Source: Synergistaceae bacterium
Lineage (GTDB): Bacteria; Synergistota; Synergistia; Synergistales; Aminobacteriaceae
Assembly: GCA_017450125.1 (NCBI GenBank)
Contig: JAFSWZ010000040.1
Location: forward strand, 1-64,000
Length of the DNA stretch: 64,000 nucleotides
Direction of reading: 5' to 3'
The position numbers and the translations under genes are program-made. Of this stretch, positions 1 to 9,298 are shown one piece after another; the stretch's first letter is position 1; every line of letters begins with the position of its first letter. Under the pieces are notes generated by a model, which ran no database searches, had not been told where the DNA came from, and saw only the letters and a program-made list of their open reading frames with translations.

Positions 1-39
1 GAAAAGGCCGTAGGTATGGATATTTTTGCGGAACGGTAA
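1..39 (+). CDS. ntpF: V/A-type ATPase subunit F, C-terminal tail (partial)
   Basis: Only the last 12 codons and a TAA stop (37-39) are inside the window. The residues EKAVGMDIFAER resemble the C-terminal helix of the V/A-ATPase central-stalk subunit F, and this gene sits directly before subunit A, its usual place. An AGGAGG ribosome site (43-48) for the next gene follows. The identification rests mainly on context because so little is visible. Confidence 0.6.
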   Translation, partial: EKAVGMDIFAER

Positions 40-61
40 ATTAGGAGGCGGGAGATATTAA

Positions 62-1855
62 ATGCCTGAGAAGAAAGAAATTAAAGGAGTAATAGAGAGG
101 ATCTCCGGCTCTCTTGTCGTAGCTGGCGGGATGGAGGGCGCGTCGATGCAGGACGTTGTGCACATCGGCGAACTCGGACTCGTCGGCGAAATACTGGAGG
201 TAAACGGCGACAAGGCATCAATACAGGTCTACGAGGAAACATCCGGCCTTATGCCCGGCGAACCAGTAGTGTCGATGGGAGAACCTCTGAGCGTTGAGCT
301 TGGCCCGGGGATCATTGAGCAGTTCTACGACGGAATACAGAGGCCGCTCGAACTTATCGAGATAGCAGCTAAGAGCCCCTACATTTCGAGGGGAATCAGC
401 GTACCTGCGATTGACCGCAAAAAGAAATGGGACTTCACCCCGAAGGTCAAGGTCGGCGAGGAAGTCATTGCTGGCGACATTCTCGGAACGGTTCAGGAGA
501 CCGTAGTAGTCGAACATAGAATCATGGTGCCCTACGGTGTGAAGGGCAAAGTGGCCAAGATCGAGAAGGGCGAGCACACAGTCGAGGACGTTATAGCGGT
601 AATCGACGACAACGGCACGAAGCATGAAGTGAAGATGCTCCAGAAGTGGCCTGTCCGCCGTCCGCGTCCCGTGAAGACACGTCTTGCGCCGAACGTTCCC
701 ATGACGACGGGACAGAGAGTCGTTGATGCGTTCTTCCCCGTAGCACTCGGCGGAACAGCGTGCGTGCCCGGCCCGTTCGGTTCAGGGAAGACTGTTATAC
801 AGCACCAGTTCGCGAAGTGGGCGCAGGCTCAGATAGTGGTTTACGTAGGATGCGGCGAACGCGGAAACGAGATGACCGACGTTCTGCTTGAGTTCCCGGA
901 ACTCGATGACCCGCAGACCGGCCAGCCCCTGATGAAGCGCACAACCCTCATTGCGAACACGTCGAACATGCCCGTCGCCGCACGTGAAGCCTCCGTGTAC
1001 ACAGCAATCACGCTCGCAGAGTACTACCGCGACATGGGCTACTCTGTGGCACTTATGGCAGACAGCACCTCGCGCTGGGCAGAAGCTCTCCGCGAAATGT
1101 CCGGCCGTCTCGAAGAAATGCCCGGCGAAGAAGGTTACCCCGCATATCTGGGCACACGTCTTGCGAGCTTCTACGAGAGAGCTGGACGCTGCATCGTCAA
1201 CGGCAAGGACGGCCGCGAAGGAAGCATTACCGTTATCGGGGCAGTCTCACCTCCCGGCGGCGACTTGTCCGAGCCCGTTACGCAGAACACGTTGCGCGTT
1301 ACCAAAGTCTTCTGGGGACTTGATGCTAACCTCGCGTATCAGAGGCACTTCCCCGCAATCAACTGGCTGAACAGCTACTCGCTCTACACGGAGAGGCTTG
1401 ACCCGTACTGGGACGAGAAGTTCGACGACCAGTGGAGCAGCCTCCGCGTCGAGGCGATGAGCCTTCTCGAGCAGGAATCACAGCTCAACGAAATAGTGAG
1501 GCTCGTCGGAATCGATGCCCTTTCGCGTGATGAACGTATGGTAATGGAGACGGCCAAGTCTCTGCGTGAAGACTTCCTGCACCAGAACGCTTTCCACGAG
1601 ATAGATACTTATGCTTCTATGGACAAGCAGTTCAAGATGCTGAAGACTATCGTAGCTTTCCACCATGCGGGGCTTGACGCACTCAGGAAGGGCGCGCCGA
1701 TGAACAAGCTGTTCAACCTGCCTGTACGCGAGCAGATTGCAAGAATGCGCTACCTTGAGGAGAAGGACATCGGGCAGATCGACAAGCTCGAGGATACCAT
1801 CAAGGAGCAGATTAGTGCAATAGTACCTGTCGGAGGTGATAACAATGCTGCCTAG
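62..1855 (+). CDS. ntpA: V/A-type ATP synthase catalytic subunit A
   Basis: This is the catalytic nucleotide-binding subunit of the membrane rotary V/A-type ATPase, which couples ATP turnover to H+ or Na+ transport. The protein has 597 residues, the usual length. The Walker A motif GPFGSGKT lies at residues 237-244, and the SRWAEALRE and GYPAYL segments typical of A subunits follow. The N-terminal barrel and the non-homologous insert before the P-loop are present. The ATG is 13 bases after a perfect AGGAGG. The TAG stop overlaps the start of subunit B by 11 bases, which suggests translational coupling. The gene belongs to one operon with F, B and D. The sequence does not settle the coupling ion, because subunit K lies outside the window. 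Confidence 0.97.
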   Translation: MPEKKEIKGVIERISGSLVVAGGMEGASMQDVVHIGELGLVGEILEVNGDKASIQVYEETSGLMPGEPVVSMGEPLSVELGPGIIEQFYDGIQRPLELIEIAAKSPYISRGISVPAIDRKKKWDFTPKVKVGEEVIAGDILGTVQETVVVEHRIMVPYGVKGKVAKIEKGEHTVEDVIAVIDDNGTKHEVKMLQKWPVRRPRPVKTRLAPNVPMTTGQRVVDAFFPVALGGTACVPGPFGSGKTVIQHQFAKWAQAQIVVYVGCGERGNEMTDVLLEFPELDDPQTGQPLMKRTTLIANTSNMPVAAREASVYTAITLAEYYRDMGYSVALMADSTSRWAEALREMSGRLEEMPGEEGYPAYLGTRLASFYERAGRCIVNGKDGREGSITVIGAVSPPGGDLSEPVTQNTLRVTKVFWGLDANLAYQRHFPAINWLNSYSLYTERLDPYWDEKFDDQWSSLRVEAMSLLEQESQLNEIVRLVGIDALSRDERMVMETAKSLREDFLHQNAFHEIDTYASMDKQFKMLKTIVAFHHAGLDALRKGAPMNKLFNLPVREQIARMRYLEEKDIGQIDKLEDTIKEQISAIVPVGGDNNAA

Positions 1856-3245
1856 AGAGTACAGGACAATATCAAGCATTTCCGGCCCGCTGATGATGGT
1901 CGAGAAGACTGCGGATGTGCGTTATGACGAGCTGGTAGAAATCACCCTCGCGAACGGAGACAAGCGCAGGGGAAAAGTTCTTGAGATAGAGAAGGACAGG
2001 GCACTTGTTCAGGTCTTCGAGGGCACTTCAGGCATAGAGAACGAGGACGCGAAGGTTCGTTTCTTGGGCAAGGTCTTGACGCTTCCCGTGTCGAAGGACA
2101 TGCTCGGAAGAGTCTTCAACGGACGCGGCGAGCCCATCGACGGAGGAGCTCCGCTTATCCCCGAGCAGAACATAGACATTAACGGTATGCCCATGAATCC
2201 GTTCTCGCGCGACTTCCCTTCGGAGTTCATTCAGACGGGAATTTCGACGATCGACGGCCTTAACCCGATGGTCAGAGGGCAGAAGCTCCCGATATTCTCA
2301 GCGTCAGGACTTCCCCATAACCGTATGGCGGCACAGATTGCGCGTCAGGCAACGGTTATCAGCGGACATGAAGATTTCGCGGTTGTGTTCGCGGCAATGG
2401 GTATAACGTTCGAGGAAGCGTCGTTCTTCATGGAGGACTTCAGGAGGACGGGCGCGCTTCAGAGGACAGTGCTCTATATCAACTTGGCCGACGACCCGGC
2501 GATTGAGCGTATCTCAACTCCTCGTATCGCACTGACTGCGGCGGAATACCTTGCGTTTGAATGCAACATGCACGTTGTCGTCATTCTTACCGACCTCACG
2601 AACTACTGCGAGGCTCTGCGTGAGATTTCTGCGGCACGCAAAGAAGTTCCCGGCCGTCGCGGCTATCCTGGCTACCTGTATACAGACCTTGCGACGATGT
2701 ACGAACGTGCAGGCCGTCTCAAGGGCAAGAGCGGTTCAATCACGCAGATACCCATTCTCACGATGCCTGAAGACGACAAGACGCACCCGATTCCTGACCT
2801 TACGGGCTACATCACTGAGGGACAGATAATCCTCAGCAGAAGCCTTCACCGTCAGGGAATTTATCCGCCGGTTGACGTTATGCCTTCGCTTTCACGTCTG
2901 AAGGATAAGGGTATCGGCAAGGGCAAGACCCGCGAGGATCATGCAGACCTTATGAACCAGCTTTTCGCGGCCTATGCACGCGGCAAGGAAGCGAAGGAAC
3001 TTGCGGTAATTCTCGGCGAAGGTGCTCTGTCGGACGAGGACAAGGCTTTTGCGAAGTTCGCGGATGTCTTCGAGGACAAGTATGTACGTCAGGGCGAGTA
3101 CGAGAACAGGACGATTCAGGAGACGTTACAGCTGGGCTGGGATCTGCTCACGATGATTCCTGTGAAGGAACTGAAGCGTATCCGCGACGCATACATCGAC
3201 AAGTACTTAAAGCCGCTGCTTGAGGGCAAGAAGGCCGACGCGTAA
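1845..3245 (+). CDS. ntpB: V/A-type ATP synthase subunit B
   Basis: Non-catalytic nucleotide-binding subunit that alternates with A in the V1/A1 head. It has the B-subunit start region ([15 protein letters not shown]), the segment [18 protein letters not shown] where catalytic subunits have their P-loop, and the conserved [12 protein letters not shown] loop near residue 350. The ATG at 1845 is chosen over the in-frame GTG at 1836 because GGAGG (1832-1836) lies at the right distance from the ATG and would overlap the GTG. This gives 466 residues, standard for the family. The start lies inside the end of the subunit A gene. Confidence 0.97.
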   Translation: MLPREYRTISSISGPLMMVEKTADVRYDELVEITLANGDKRRGKVLEIEKDRALVQVFEGTSGIENEDAKVRFLGKVLTLPVSKDMLGRVFNGRGEPIDGGAPLIPEQNIDINGMPMNPFSRDFPSEFIQTGISTIDGLNPMVRGQKLPIFSASGLPHNRMAAQIARQATVISGHEDFAVVFAAMGITFEEASFFMEDFRRTGALQRTVLYINLADDPAIERISTPRIALTAAEYLAFECNMHVVVILTDLTNYCEALREISAARKEVPGRRGYPGYLYTDLATMYERAGRLKGKSGSITQIPILTMPEDDKTHPIPDLTGYITEGQIILSRSLHRQGIYPPVDVMPSLSRLKDKGIGKGKTREDHADLMNQLFAAYARGKEAKELAVILGEGALSDEDKAFAKFADVFEDKYVRQGEYENRTIQETLQLGWDLLTMIPVKELKRIRDAYIDKYLKPLLEGKKADA

Positions 3246-3260
3246 GGGAGGGATTGACCG

Positions 3261-3884
3261 ATGGCACGCATCAACGTCAACCCCAACCGTATGGAGCTGT
3301 CGCGTCTGAAGAAGAGGCTTGCGGTTGCGAGACGCGGGCACAAGCTCCTGAAGGACAAGCAGGACGCGTTAATCAAGGCGTTCTTGGAGAAGGCAAAGGC
3401 CGGCAAGGAGTTGCGGGAGGAAGTCGAGAAGGAGTTAGCGGAGTGCTACGGAACGTTTGTGCTCTCGCGCGCTCAGACTACCCCCGAGATTCTGGAGCAG
3501 GCACTCATCTTTCCGGGCGCGAAGTCCACGCTGTCCGTGAAGTGGCGCAACGTCATGAGCGTAATGGTTCCTGAATACGACGTTAAGCAGGAAGGAAGCC
3601 CGGTGAATTACGGCTTCGTGAACGTACCTCTTCTGCTTGATGCGGCTCTGGAACAGTTCAGCAGTCTCATAGGAAGGCTGTTGCACTTGGCCGCAGAGGA
3701 GAAGGCCATCAGGCTCATGGCAGGAGAGATTGAGCGCACAAGACGCAGGGTCAACGCGCTGGAATACGTGATGATTCCGAACCTTGTGGAGACGATACGC
3801 TACATCAGCATGAAGCTCGACGAGCAGGATCGCTCGACGTTAAGCAGGCTGATGAAGATAAAGGAAATCGTTTCTGGAAAGTAA
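3261..3884 (+). CDS. ntpD: V/A-type ATP synthase subunit D
   Basis: Central-stalk (rotor) subunit D, 207 residues, mostly alpha-helical and coiled-coil. It opens with the diagnostic NPNRMELSRLKKRLAVARRG and has the late motif RRVNALEYVMIPNLVETIRYI cut across the second long helix. The start ATG follows GGGAGGG at a normal distance. It is the last gene of the ATPase operon: 15 bases separate it from subunit B, and a strong terminator begins 15 bases after its stop. Confidence 0.95.
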   Translation: MARINVNPNRMELSRLKKRLAVARRGHKLLKDKQDALIKAFLEKAKAGKELREEVEKELAECYGTFVLSRAQTTPEILEQALIFPGAKSTLSVKWRNVMSVMVPEYDVKQEGSPVNYGFVNVPLLLDAALEQFSSLIGRLLHLAAEEKAIRLMAGEIERTRRRVNALEYVMIPNLVETIRYISMKLDEQDRSTLSRLMKIKEIVSGK

Positions 3885-3899
3885 AAGCAGTAACGTAGG

Positions 3900-3948
3900 A
3901 ATCCCCCTAATAAATGACACTCAATTGTCATTTTGGGGGATTTTTTTT
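3900..3948 (+). terminator. Rho-independent terminator of the V/A-ATPase operon
   Basis: AATCCCCC (3900-3907) pairs with GGGGGATT (3935-3942). A second inner stem, ATGACA/TGTCAT, lies in the loop. The outer stem runs straight into eight T residues. It closes the ATPase operon and separates it from the LysR gene. Confidence 0.9.
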
Positions 3949-4002
3949 GGGCATGTTACAATACTCCGCAAATTATCATACCGTAACAGGAGGTTTATCT
4001 TC

Positions 4003-4929
4003 ATGGCCACACTTCAGCAGCTCAGCTACGCAGTCAAAATCAGCGAGGCAGGTTCAATCAACAAGGCTTCCGAAATCCTATATGTGGCTCAGCCGTCATT
4101 AACGAGCTCGATTCAGGAACTGGAGCGTGAGTTCGGCTTCAAGATTTTCCACAGGACGGGACGCGGAGTAATTCTCACGCCGGAAGGTTCGGAGTTCATT
4201 CTTTATGCGCGTCAGGTCTGCAGCCAGTATCAGGAACTCATTGACAGGTTCAGCAGCCCGCAGACCATCAAGAAGAAATTTGCGGTCTCGACGCAGCACT
4301 ACTCTTTTGCGGTCAAAGCCTTCGTCGAACTCGTGCAGGAATATGACACGCTCAACTATGATTTTGCCATCAGGGAGACAATGACCCGGGACGTTATCAG
4401 CGACACAGCCAGCCTCAAAAGCGAAATCGGAATACTTTACCTGAGCAGCTTCAACAAGTCCGCAATCACAAAGCTGCTCCGTGCTTCAGGCCTAGAGTTC
4501 CACCGCCTGATAACCTGTAGTGCGTATGTGTACCTCTGGGCCGGACATCCGCTCGCAAAAAACTCATCGATAAAGTTCGAGGAGCTCCAGAACTACCCCT
4601 GCCTGTCGTTCGAGCAGGGCGACACTTCATCATTCTATTACGCTGAAGAGATACTCAGCACCCGCGAATATTCCCGCGCAATCAAGGCCAACGACCGCGC
4701 AACCATGCTCAACCTCATGAAGGGCCTCAACGGTTACACGTTATGTTCCGGGATAATCTGCACGGAGCTCAACGGCAACGATTACCTTGCTGTTCCGTTC
4801 GAGGCAGAGTCTGTCGACGAGAGCAGCATCATGGAAGTCGGCTACATCACGCGCGAAAACACAATACTTAGCAGGATCGGAGAACAGTACATCGAGAAGA
4901 TAAGAGCCTATCTCGGAGCAGAAAAATAG
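4003..4929 (+). CDS. LysR-family transcriptional regulator
   Basis: DNA-binding regulator of 308 residues. The N-terminal winged helix-turn-helix covers about residues 1-60, with the typical SINKASEILYVAQPSLTSSI recognition region and FHRTGRGVILTPEG wing. A periplasmic-binding-like effector domain fills the rest. ATG 4003 is preceded by AGGAGG (3988-3993); in-frame starts further upstream lie inside the terminator and are rejected. It stands directly upstream of, and in the same direction as, the YeiH-tau-sulfite reductase genes. It is therefore a good candidate for their activator, perhaps responding to a sulfur compound as CysB and Cbl do. That role is inferred from position only; the stop is TAG. 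Confidence 0.88.
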   Translation: MATLQQLSYAVKISEAGSINKASEILYVAQPSLTSSIQELEREFGFKIFHRTGRGVILTPEGSEFILYARQVCSQYQELIDRFSSPQTIKKKFAVSTQHYSFAVKAFVELVQEYDTLNYDFAIRETMTRDVISDTASLKSEIGILYLSSFNKSAITKLLRASGLEFHRLITCSAYVYLWAGHPLAKNSSIKFEELQNYPCLSFEQGDTSSFYYAEEILSTREYSRAIKANDRATMLNLMKGLNGYTLCSGIICTELNGNDYLAVPFEAESVDESSIMEVGYITRENTILSRIGEQYIEKIRAYLGAEK

Positions 4930-4963
4930 CAAAACTTTATAGCTTGGTATTCGTGGCACGTAT

Positions 4964-4991
4964 TAGACAGATTTTAATTCACACCTAAAAT
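4964..4991 (+). promoter_or_regulatory. Candidate sigma-70 promoter of the sulfur locus
   Basis: TAGACA (4964-4969), a 16-bp spacer and TAAAAT (4986-4991) lie in the 98-bp gap between the LysR gene and the yeiH-like gene. A second AT-rich TATAAA lies at 4997-5002. The surrounding AT-rich stretch could also hold the LysR site, but I see no clear T-N11-A dyad. Confidence 0.45.
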
Positions 4992-5027
4992 GTATGCTAT
5001 AAATTTTCAGGAACGAAGTGATACAAA

Positions 5028-6359
5028 TTGTCTGGTACAAAATTCAAGCTGAGCAGTCTTTGGAGCTCAGAAGACGGCCTAGCTAACTGGATAGGGTTCA
5101 TCATTATCGCAGTTGGAGCATACAGCGTATTGACGGGAGCTTTCGATTTTTCTGCGGCGACTTTCTCGACGTGGGGCAACGGCAAAAGTTTATCTGAGCA
5201 GTTCACCTCAGGGCTGTACACGAAATGACTGCGGACGTACGTAGTGCTGGCGGTGCTCTTCACGCTCGGGGCAGCCCTCAAAAAGGAGAATCCCGCAAAG
5301 TTCCTCGCAGGTTTCACGGTACTCTTCGTGCTGTCGGTTCTTGTGAGGCTCATAAGCGCGGAATACACCTTCAATCGTTATCTTGAGTGGGCATTCTTTG
5401 CGTTGATAGTCGGCCTCGTAATCGCCAACACAACAGGGACTCCCGAATGGCTGAAGTATGCTGCGCAGACCGAGTACTACATCAAGGCAGGACTCGTGAT
5501 AATGGGCTTCTCGGTTCTGTTCTCGAACATCGTGAACTTCGGGCTTTACGGTCTGGGTATCGCGTGGGTAGTTACGCCGATAGTGATACTGTTCATGTGG
5601 TGGTTCGGAGTAAGCGTGCTGAAGATTGACAGCAAGCCTTTCGTCATCACGATAGCCACAGCCACGAGCGTCTGCGGAACAAGTGCGGCCATAGCCTCAG
5701 CAGCCGCATCGAAGGCCAAGAAGGAAGAGTTATCGCTGGCGGTCTCAATCTCGATAATCTTCACGATATTAATGATGGTGTTCGAGCCGGTAATCATCCG
5801 TGCAGTCGGTCTCGGCGAACTCATGGGCGGCGCGCTCATCGGCGGGACTGTAGACTCAACAGGAGCAGTTACGGTTGCGGGTACGGCACTCGGACAGCTT
5901 GGCTAGACTTCGGCGGTACTCGTGAAGTCCATACAGAACATACTGATAGGGTTCATCGCGTTTGCGGTGGCTGTGTTCTTCGCTACAAGAGTCGAGAGGA
6001 AGCAGGGTTCGAAGAGTGAAGTTACTGCGGCGGACATCTGGACGCGCCTGCCGAAATTCATTCTCGGTTTCTTCGCGGCATCTATAATCGCATCGTTCGT
6101 GTTCCTGCCGCTGGCCGACAAAGCAAACGTCAGCGCAATCAACAAGGTGCTTGACCAGTACAAGAACTGGGCGTTTGTGCTGGCATTTACGAGCATCGGC
6201 CTCAATACCAACTTCAGGGAGCTTAAGGACAGCCTTGCTTCTGGCAAAGCATTAACCCTCTACATCGTCGGACAGTTCTTCAACATCGTATTGACCTTTG
6301 CGGCAGTGTATCTCCTCCTCTCAGGAAAATTCTTCCCGCTCCCCAGCATTGCACTCTAG
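5028..6359 (+). pseudogene. YeiH-family putative sulfate/sulfite exporter, broken by two in-frame stops
   Basis: One reading frame of about 443 codons encodes a multi-spanning membrane protein of the YeiH / putative sulfate exporter family. Conserved stretches are TATSVCGTSAAIAS and GGALIGGTVDSTGAV, and it has the N-terminal extension of the longer family members. It is interrupted by TGA at 5226-5228, where Trp (TGG) would fit, and by TAG at 5904-5906, just before the conserved VLVKSIQN segment. The frame does not shift, and sequence on both sides of each stop still looks like the family, so the lesions are recent or are sequence errors. The start is TTG 5028 after AGGAA, because a stop lies just upstream. 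The intact parent probably exported sulfite or sulfate next to the sulfonate importer. Confidence 0.8.
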
Positions 6360-6363
6360 GAAA

Positions 6364-6660
6364 ATGATTAACGGTTTACGCAGGCACGGGGCAGAAGTAA
6401 TTTCTGCTCTGGTGCTCTCCTTGTCGGTGGTGTGCACGATATACATCATGATTCACAACATAGGGCTTGATGACTCGCTGGACTTCGGGGCGGGAGCTTA
6501 CTACTACGCAGATATGCCGGGCTTCGAGAAATGGACGGATAAAGTGTATTACATATCGCAGTTCCCGAGCATCGTGATAATTCTGCTGTTCCTTGTGTGG
6601 GGAGCCGTAATGTATTGGCTGTGGATATGGCTCGACATCAGAGAGGAGAAAAAATCTTAA
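6364..6660 (+). CDS. Small two-helix membrane protein
   Basis: A 98-residue protein with hydrophobic segments at about 12-31 and 67-92, a loop rich in Tyr, Asp and Gly between them, and a charged C-terminus. I do not recognise the family. The ATG at 6364 follows TAGG. Its TAA stop overlaps the ATG of the permease gene by one base (TAATG), so the two are probably translated together. The position suggests an accessory part of the importer or of the neighbouring exporter. Nothing in the sequence shows a catalytic or metal-binding site. Confidence 0.6.
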   Translation: MINGLRRHGAEVISALVLSLSVVCTIYIMIHNIGLDDSLDFGAGAYYYADMPGFEKWTDKVYYISQFPSIVIILLFLVWGAVMYWLWIWLDIREEKKS

Positions 6661-7457
6661 TGCTGGACAAAACATTAATCTTCATTCAGAAGCACAAATA
6701 CGGCCTCATATCTATAGGCTCAGTGTTCGTATTAGTGTTTCTGTGGTGGCTGGGGAGCGTCTTAAACTGGTTCAACCCCGTATTCATTCCGTCAATCGGG
6801 TCGGTAAAAGATGCCTTCCTTCAGACGCTGGAGGACGGGTACAAGGGCTATTCTCTGCTCTACCACATAGGGGCGAGCATGAAGAGGCTGTTTATCGCCG
6901 TAACATTGGCATTCATAGCCGCGTCAGTTCTCGGGCTTGTCTGCGGAATGAGCAAGGTTGTGCTGGCGGTAATTGACCCGTTCATAGAGTTCTACCGTGC
7001 ACTTCCTCCGCTTGCCTACAACACATTGATAGTCCTCTGGCTCGGAATAGGGGACGAGTCGAAAATTGCCCTGCTGTTCCTGAGCGCGTTTGCACCCATC
7101 TTCATTCAGACGGTGTTCGGTGTACAGAGAATACCCAGAGACAGAATCAACGGAGCACGTTCGCTCGGGGCTGACAGTTTCACGCTGTTTTTCAAGGTGA
7201 TATTCCCGTCTGCACTGCCGGATATTCTCACGGGGCTTCGCACGGCCGTCGGCGTGGCTTATGCGACGCTGGTTGCCGCAGAAATGGTAGCTTCGGCTTC
7301 GGGCATCGGCTGGATGGTGCTTGACGCGAGCAAGTACATTCTTTATCCGACCGTCTACTTCGGAATAATCATCATGGGACTCATCGCAATATTAATCGAC
7401 CTTGTATTACGCCGTCTTATTCTTCTTGCCACGCCATGGCAGAGAGAGACAGCATAA
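6660..7457 (+). CDS. Taurine/sulfonate-type ABC transporter permease
   Basis: Inner-membrane permease of the BPD_transp_1 / TauC-SsuC type, 265 residues with about six hydrophobic segments. The cytoplasmic EAA loop that contacts the ATPase reads GARSLGADSFTLFFKVIFP, and the motif PPLAYNTLIVLWLGIGDESK is typical of TauC/SsuC permeases. ATG 6660 is chosen because GAGAGGAG lies just upstream and because it overlaps the previous stop. It forms one importer with the binding protein and ATPase genes that follow directly. Confidence 0.85.
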   Translation: MLDKTLIFIQKHKYGLISIGSVFVLVFLWWLGSVLNWFNPVFIPSIGSVKDAFLQTLEDGYKGYSLLYHIGASMKRLFIAVTLAFIAASVLGLVCGMSKVVLAVIDPFIEFYRALPPLAYNTLIVLWLGIGDESKIALLFLSAFAPIFIQTVFGVQRIPRDRINGARSLGADSFTLFFKVIFPSALPDILTGLRTAVGVAYATLVAAEMVASASGIGWMVLDASKYILYPTVYFGIIIMGLIAILIDLVLRRLILLATPWQRETA

Positions 7458-7477
7458 ATTTTGAGGAGGGTACAACT

Positions 7478-8455
7478 ATGAAAGCGGTAAAGGTTTTAGC
7501 GTTGCTGTTAGTTCTTGTCATTGCAGGACAGGCACAGGCAGCTTCACAGCCGAAAGTGATCACAATGGGCTACTGGGAATCCCCGAACGGCGAGCTTCTG
7601 GTGAAGGAAACAGGCGCATTGTCTGAGGCGTTCCCCGATATACAGATACGATGGCTCGAGTTTCAGTCGGGCACGGATATTCTGACGGCCATGCAGTCCG
7701 GCTCTCTGGACTTCGCAACTATAGGCACTCCTCCGGCAGTAATGGGCATCATCAACAATTACCCGTTCAAGGTGTTCTACCTTCACGATGTTATAGGCGA
7801 GAGCGAGGGGCTGATAGTCAAGAAGTCTTCGGGCATCGAATCAATCGCTGACCTCAAGGGCAAGAAAATCGCCGTACCTTTCGGGACAACTTCGCACTTC
7901 GCGTTCTTGAACGTCCTCAAGGCTAACGGCCTCAAGGTCTCAGACTTCACGCTCTACGACATGACCCCGCCGGATATTTTTGCGGCATGGCACAGGGGAG
8001 ACATCGACGGAGCTTATACGTGGGAGTCCGTGAAGTCCCAGCTCATAGAGGCAGACGGAAGGCAGCTGATAAGTTCTGCAGAGGCGGCAAAAGTCGGCGG
8101 CCTTACAGCAGAGATAGGCATAGTGAGCACGAAGTTCTACGCGGTATATCCTGACATCGTGAAGAAGTACATAGACATTCTTGATGAGGCTGTGCATTCA
8201 TACAGGGAGAATCAGGAAGCCGCCGCCGGTCTCATGGCTAAAGGTCTTGGCCTGCCGGTTAAGGACGCGTTGACAGCCATGAATGAAATCATCGTCAAGG
8301 ACAAATCCGAACAGCCTGAATATTTCCGTGAGGGCGGAGAACTTCAGAGCGTACTTTTTGCGACGGGAGAATTTCTGTACGACCAGCACAGTGTGGTGAA
8401 GAAGCCTGAGCAGGACATAATCAACCGTGCAATATTGACGGAACTATACGAGTAA
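7478..8455 (+). CDS. TauA-like sulfonate/taurine substrate-binding protein
   Basis: Secreted binding protein of 325 residues with a clear signal peptide (MKAVKVLALLLVLVIAGQAQA, probable cleavage before Ala-Ser). Two stretches match my recollection of Escherichia coli TauA closely: KKIAVPFGTTSHFAFLNVLK and PPDIFAAWHRGDIDGAYTW. ATG 7478 has GAGGAGG at 7463-7469. An in-frame ATG at 7436 would overlap the permease gene and remove the signal peptide from the N-terminus, so it is rejected. The ligand is probably taurine or another small sulfonate, in keeping with the sulfite reductase downstream. Related SsuA/ThiY-like proteins bind other ligands, so the ligand is inferred. Confidence 0.85.
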   Translation: MKAVKVLALLLVLVIAGQAQAASQPKVITMGYWESPNGELLVKETGALSEAFPDIQIRWLEFQSGTDILTAMQSGSLDFATIGTPPAVMGIINNYPFKVFYLHDVIGESEGLIVKKSSGIESIADLKGKKIAVPFGTTSHFAFLNVLKANGLKVSDFTLYDMTPPDIFAAWHRGDIDGAYTWESVKSQLIEADGRQLISSAEAAKVGGLTAEIGIVSTKFYAVYPDIVKKYIDILDEAVHSYRENQEAAAGLMAKGLGLPVKDALTAMNEIIVKDKSEQPEYFREGGELQSVLFATGEFLYDQHSVVKKPEQDIINRAILTELYE

Positions 8456-8469
8456 GAGGAGGAACAGCC

Positions 8470-9297
8470 ATGATAAAGACGGGCAGCATACACAGTGAAG
8501 AGCCTTTACTGAGCCTTCAGGGAGTCGATATGAACTTCAAGCAGGGCAGGGGATATTTTCAGGCACTCAAGGATATCAACCTTGACGCGTACGACGGAGA
8601 TTTCATCTGCCTTCTGGGTTCGAGCGGGTGCGGCAAAACTTCACTGCTGAACATTATGGCGGGTTACGTCCGGCCAAGTTCGGGGCAGGTTATCTTCAGG
8701 GGGCAGGAGTTCACGAGGCCTTCAAGTGATGTCGGAGTAGTCTTCCAGCAGCAGAACCTGTTTCCGTGGCTTACGGTGTACAAGAACGTAGAATTTGGCT
8801 TGAGGCTGAAGAGGCTTCCGGCTTCGGAACGCAGGGAAATCGTCGAACATTACCTCGAGCTTGTCGGGCTTGAGGACGCAGTGGACAAATACCCTCACCA
8901 GCTCTCGGGCGGAATGAAGCAGAGGGCAACTATCGCACGGACATTAGCCCCTGATCCGAAAGTCGTGCTCTTCGACGAGCCTTTCAGCGCACTTGACGCA
9001 CTGACCCGCGAGAAGATGCAGGAGCACATACGCTCGATCTGGCAGAGGTCGAAAAAGTGCTTCCTGTTCATCACACACGACGTGGATGAAGCGTTGCTGC
9101 TCTCACGCAGGCTGTTAATCATGAAGGCCGGGCCCGGAAGAATACACGCGGATTACCCCAACCCATTGACACGCGACGGACGGGAATACAACGCATGGGA
9201 CATCCGCAACGCCGAAAGCTATAAGGAAGTCCGCGAAAGCATCATAACGATGATTCAGAGCGAAGAGGACATCAAGATTGCAAGCCTTGCCGGATAA
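8470..9297 (+). CDS. Taurine/sulfonate-type ABC transporter ATP-binding protein
   Basis: Cytoplasmic ATPase of 275 residues that drives the importer. Walker A is GSSGCGKT at residues 50-57, the signature is LSGGMKQR, Walker B is VVLFDEPF, and the H-loop is ITHDVDEAL. The Q-loop stretch QQQNLFPWLTVYKNV is the form common in TauB/SsuB proteins. It follows the binding protein by 14 bases with an AGAGGAGG ribosome site. The next gene starts one base after its stop. Confidence 0.9.
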   Translation: MIKTGSIHSEEPLLSLQGVDMNFKQGRGYFQALKDINLDAYDGDFICLLGSSGCGKTSLLNIMAGYVRPSSGQVIFRGQEFTRPSSDVGVVFQQQNLFPWLTVYKNVEFGLRLKRLPASERREIVEHYLELVGLEDAVDKYPHQLSGGMKQRATIARTLAPDPKVVLFDEPFSALDALTREKMQEHIRSIWQRSKKCFLFITHDVDEALLLSRRLLIMKAGPGRIHADYPNPLTRDGREYNAWDIRNAESYKEVRESIITMIQSEEDIKIASLAG

Positions 9298-9298
9298 C

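Noticed and set aside
3925-4929. Longer LysR product starting at 3925
   Set aside because: That start lies inside the terminator stem; ATG 4003 has AGGAGG at the right distance and gives the standard N-terminus.
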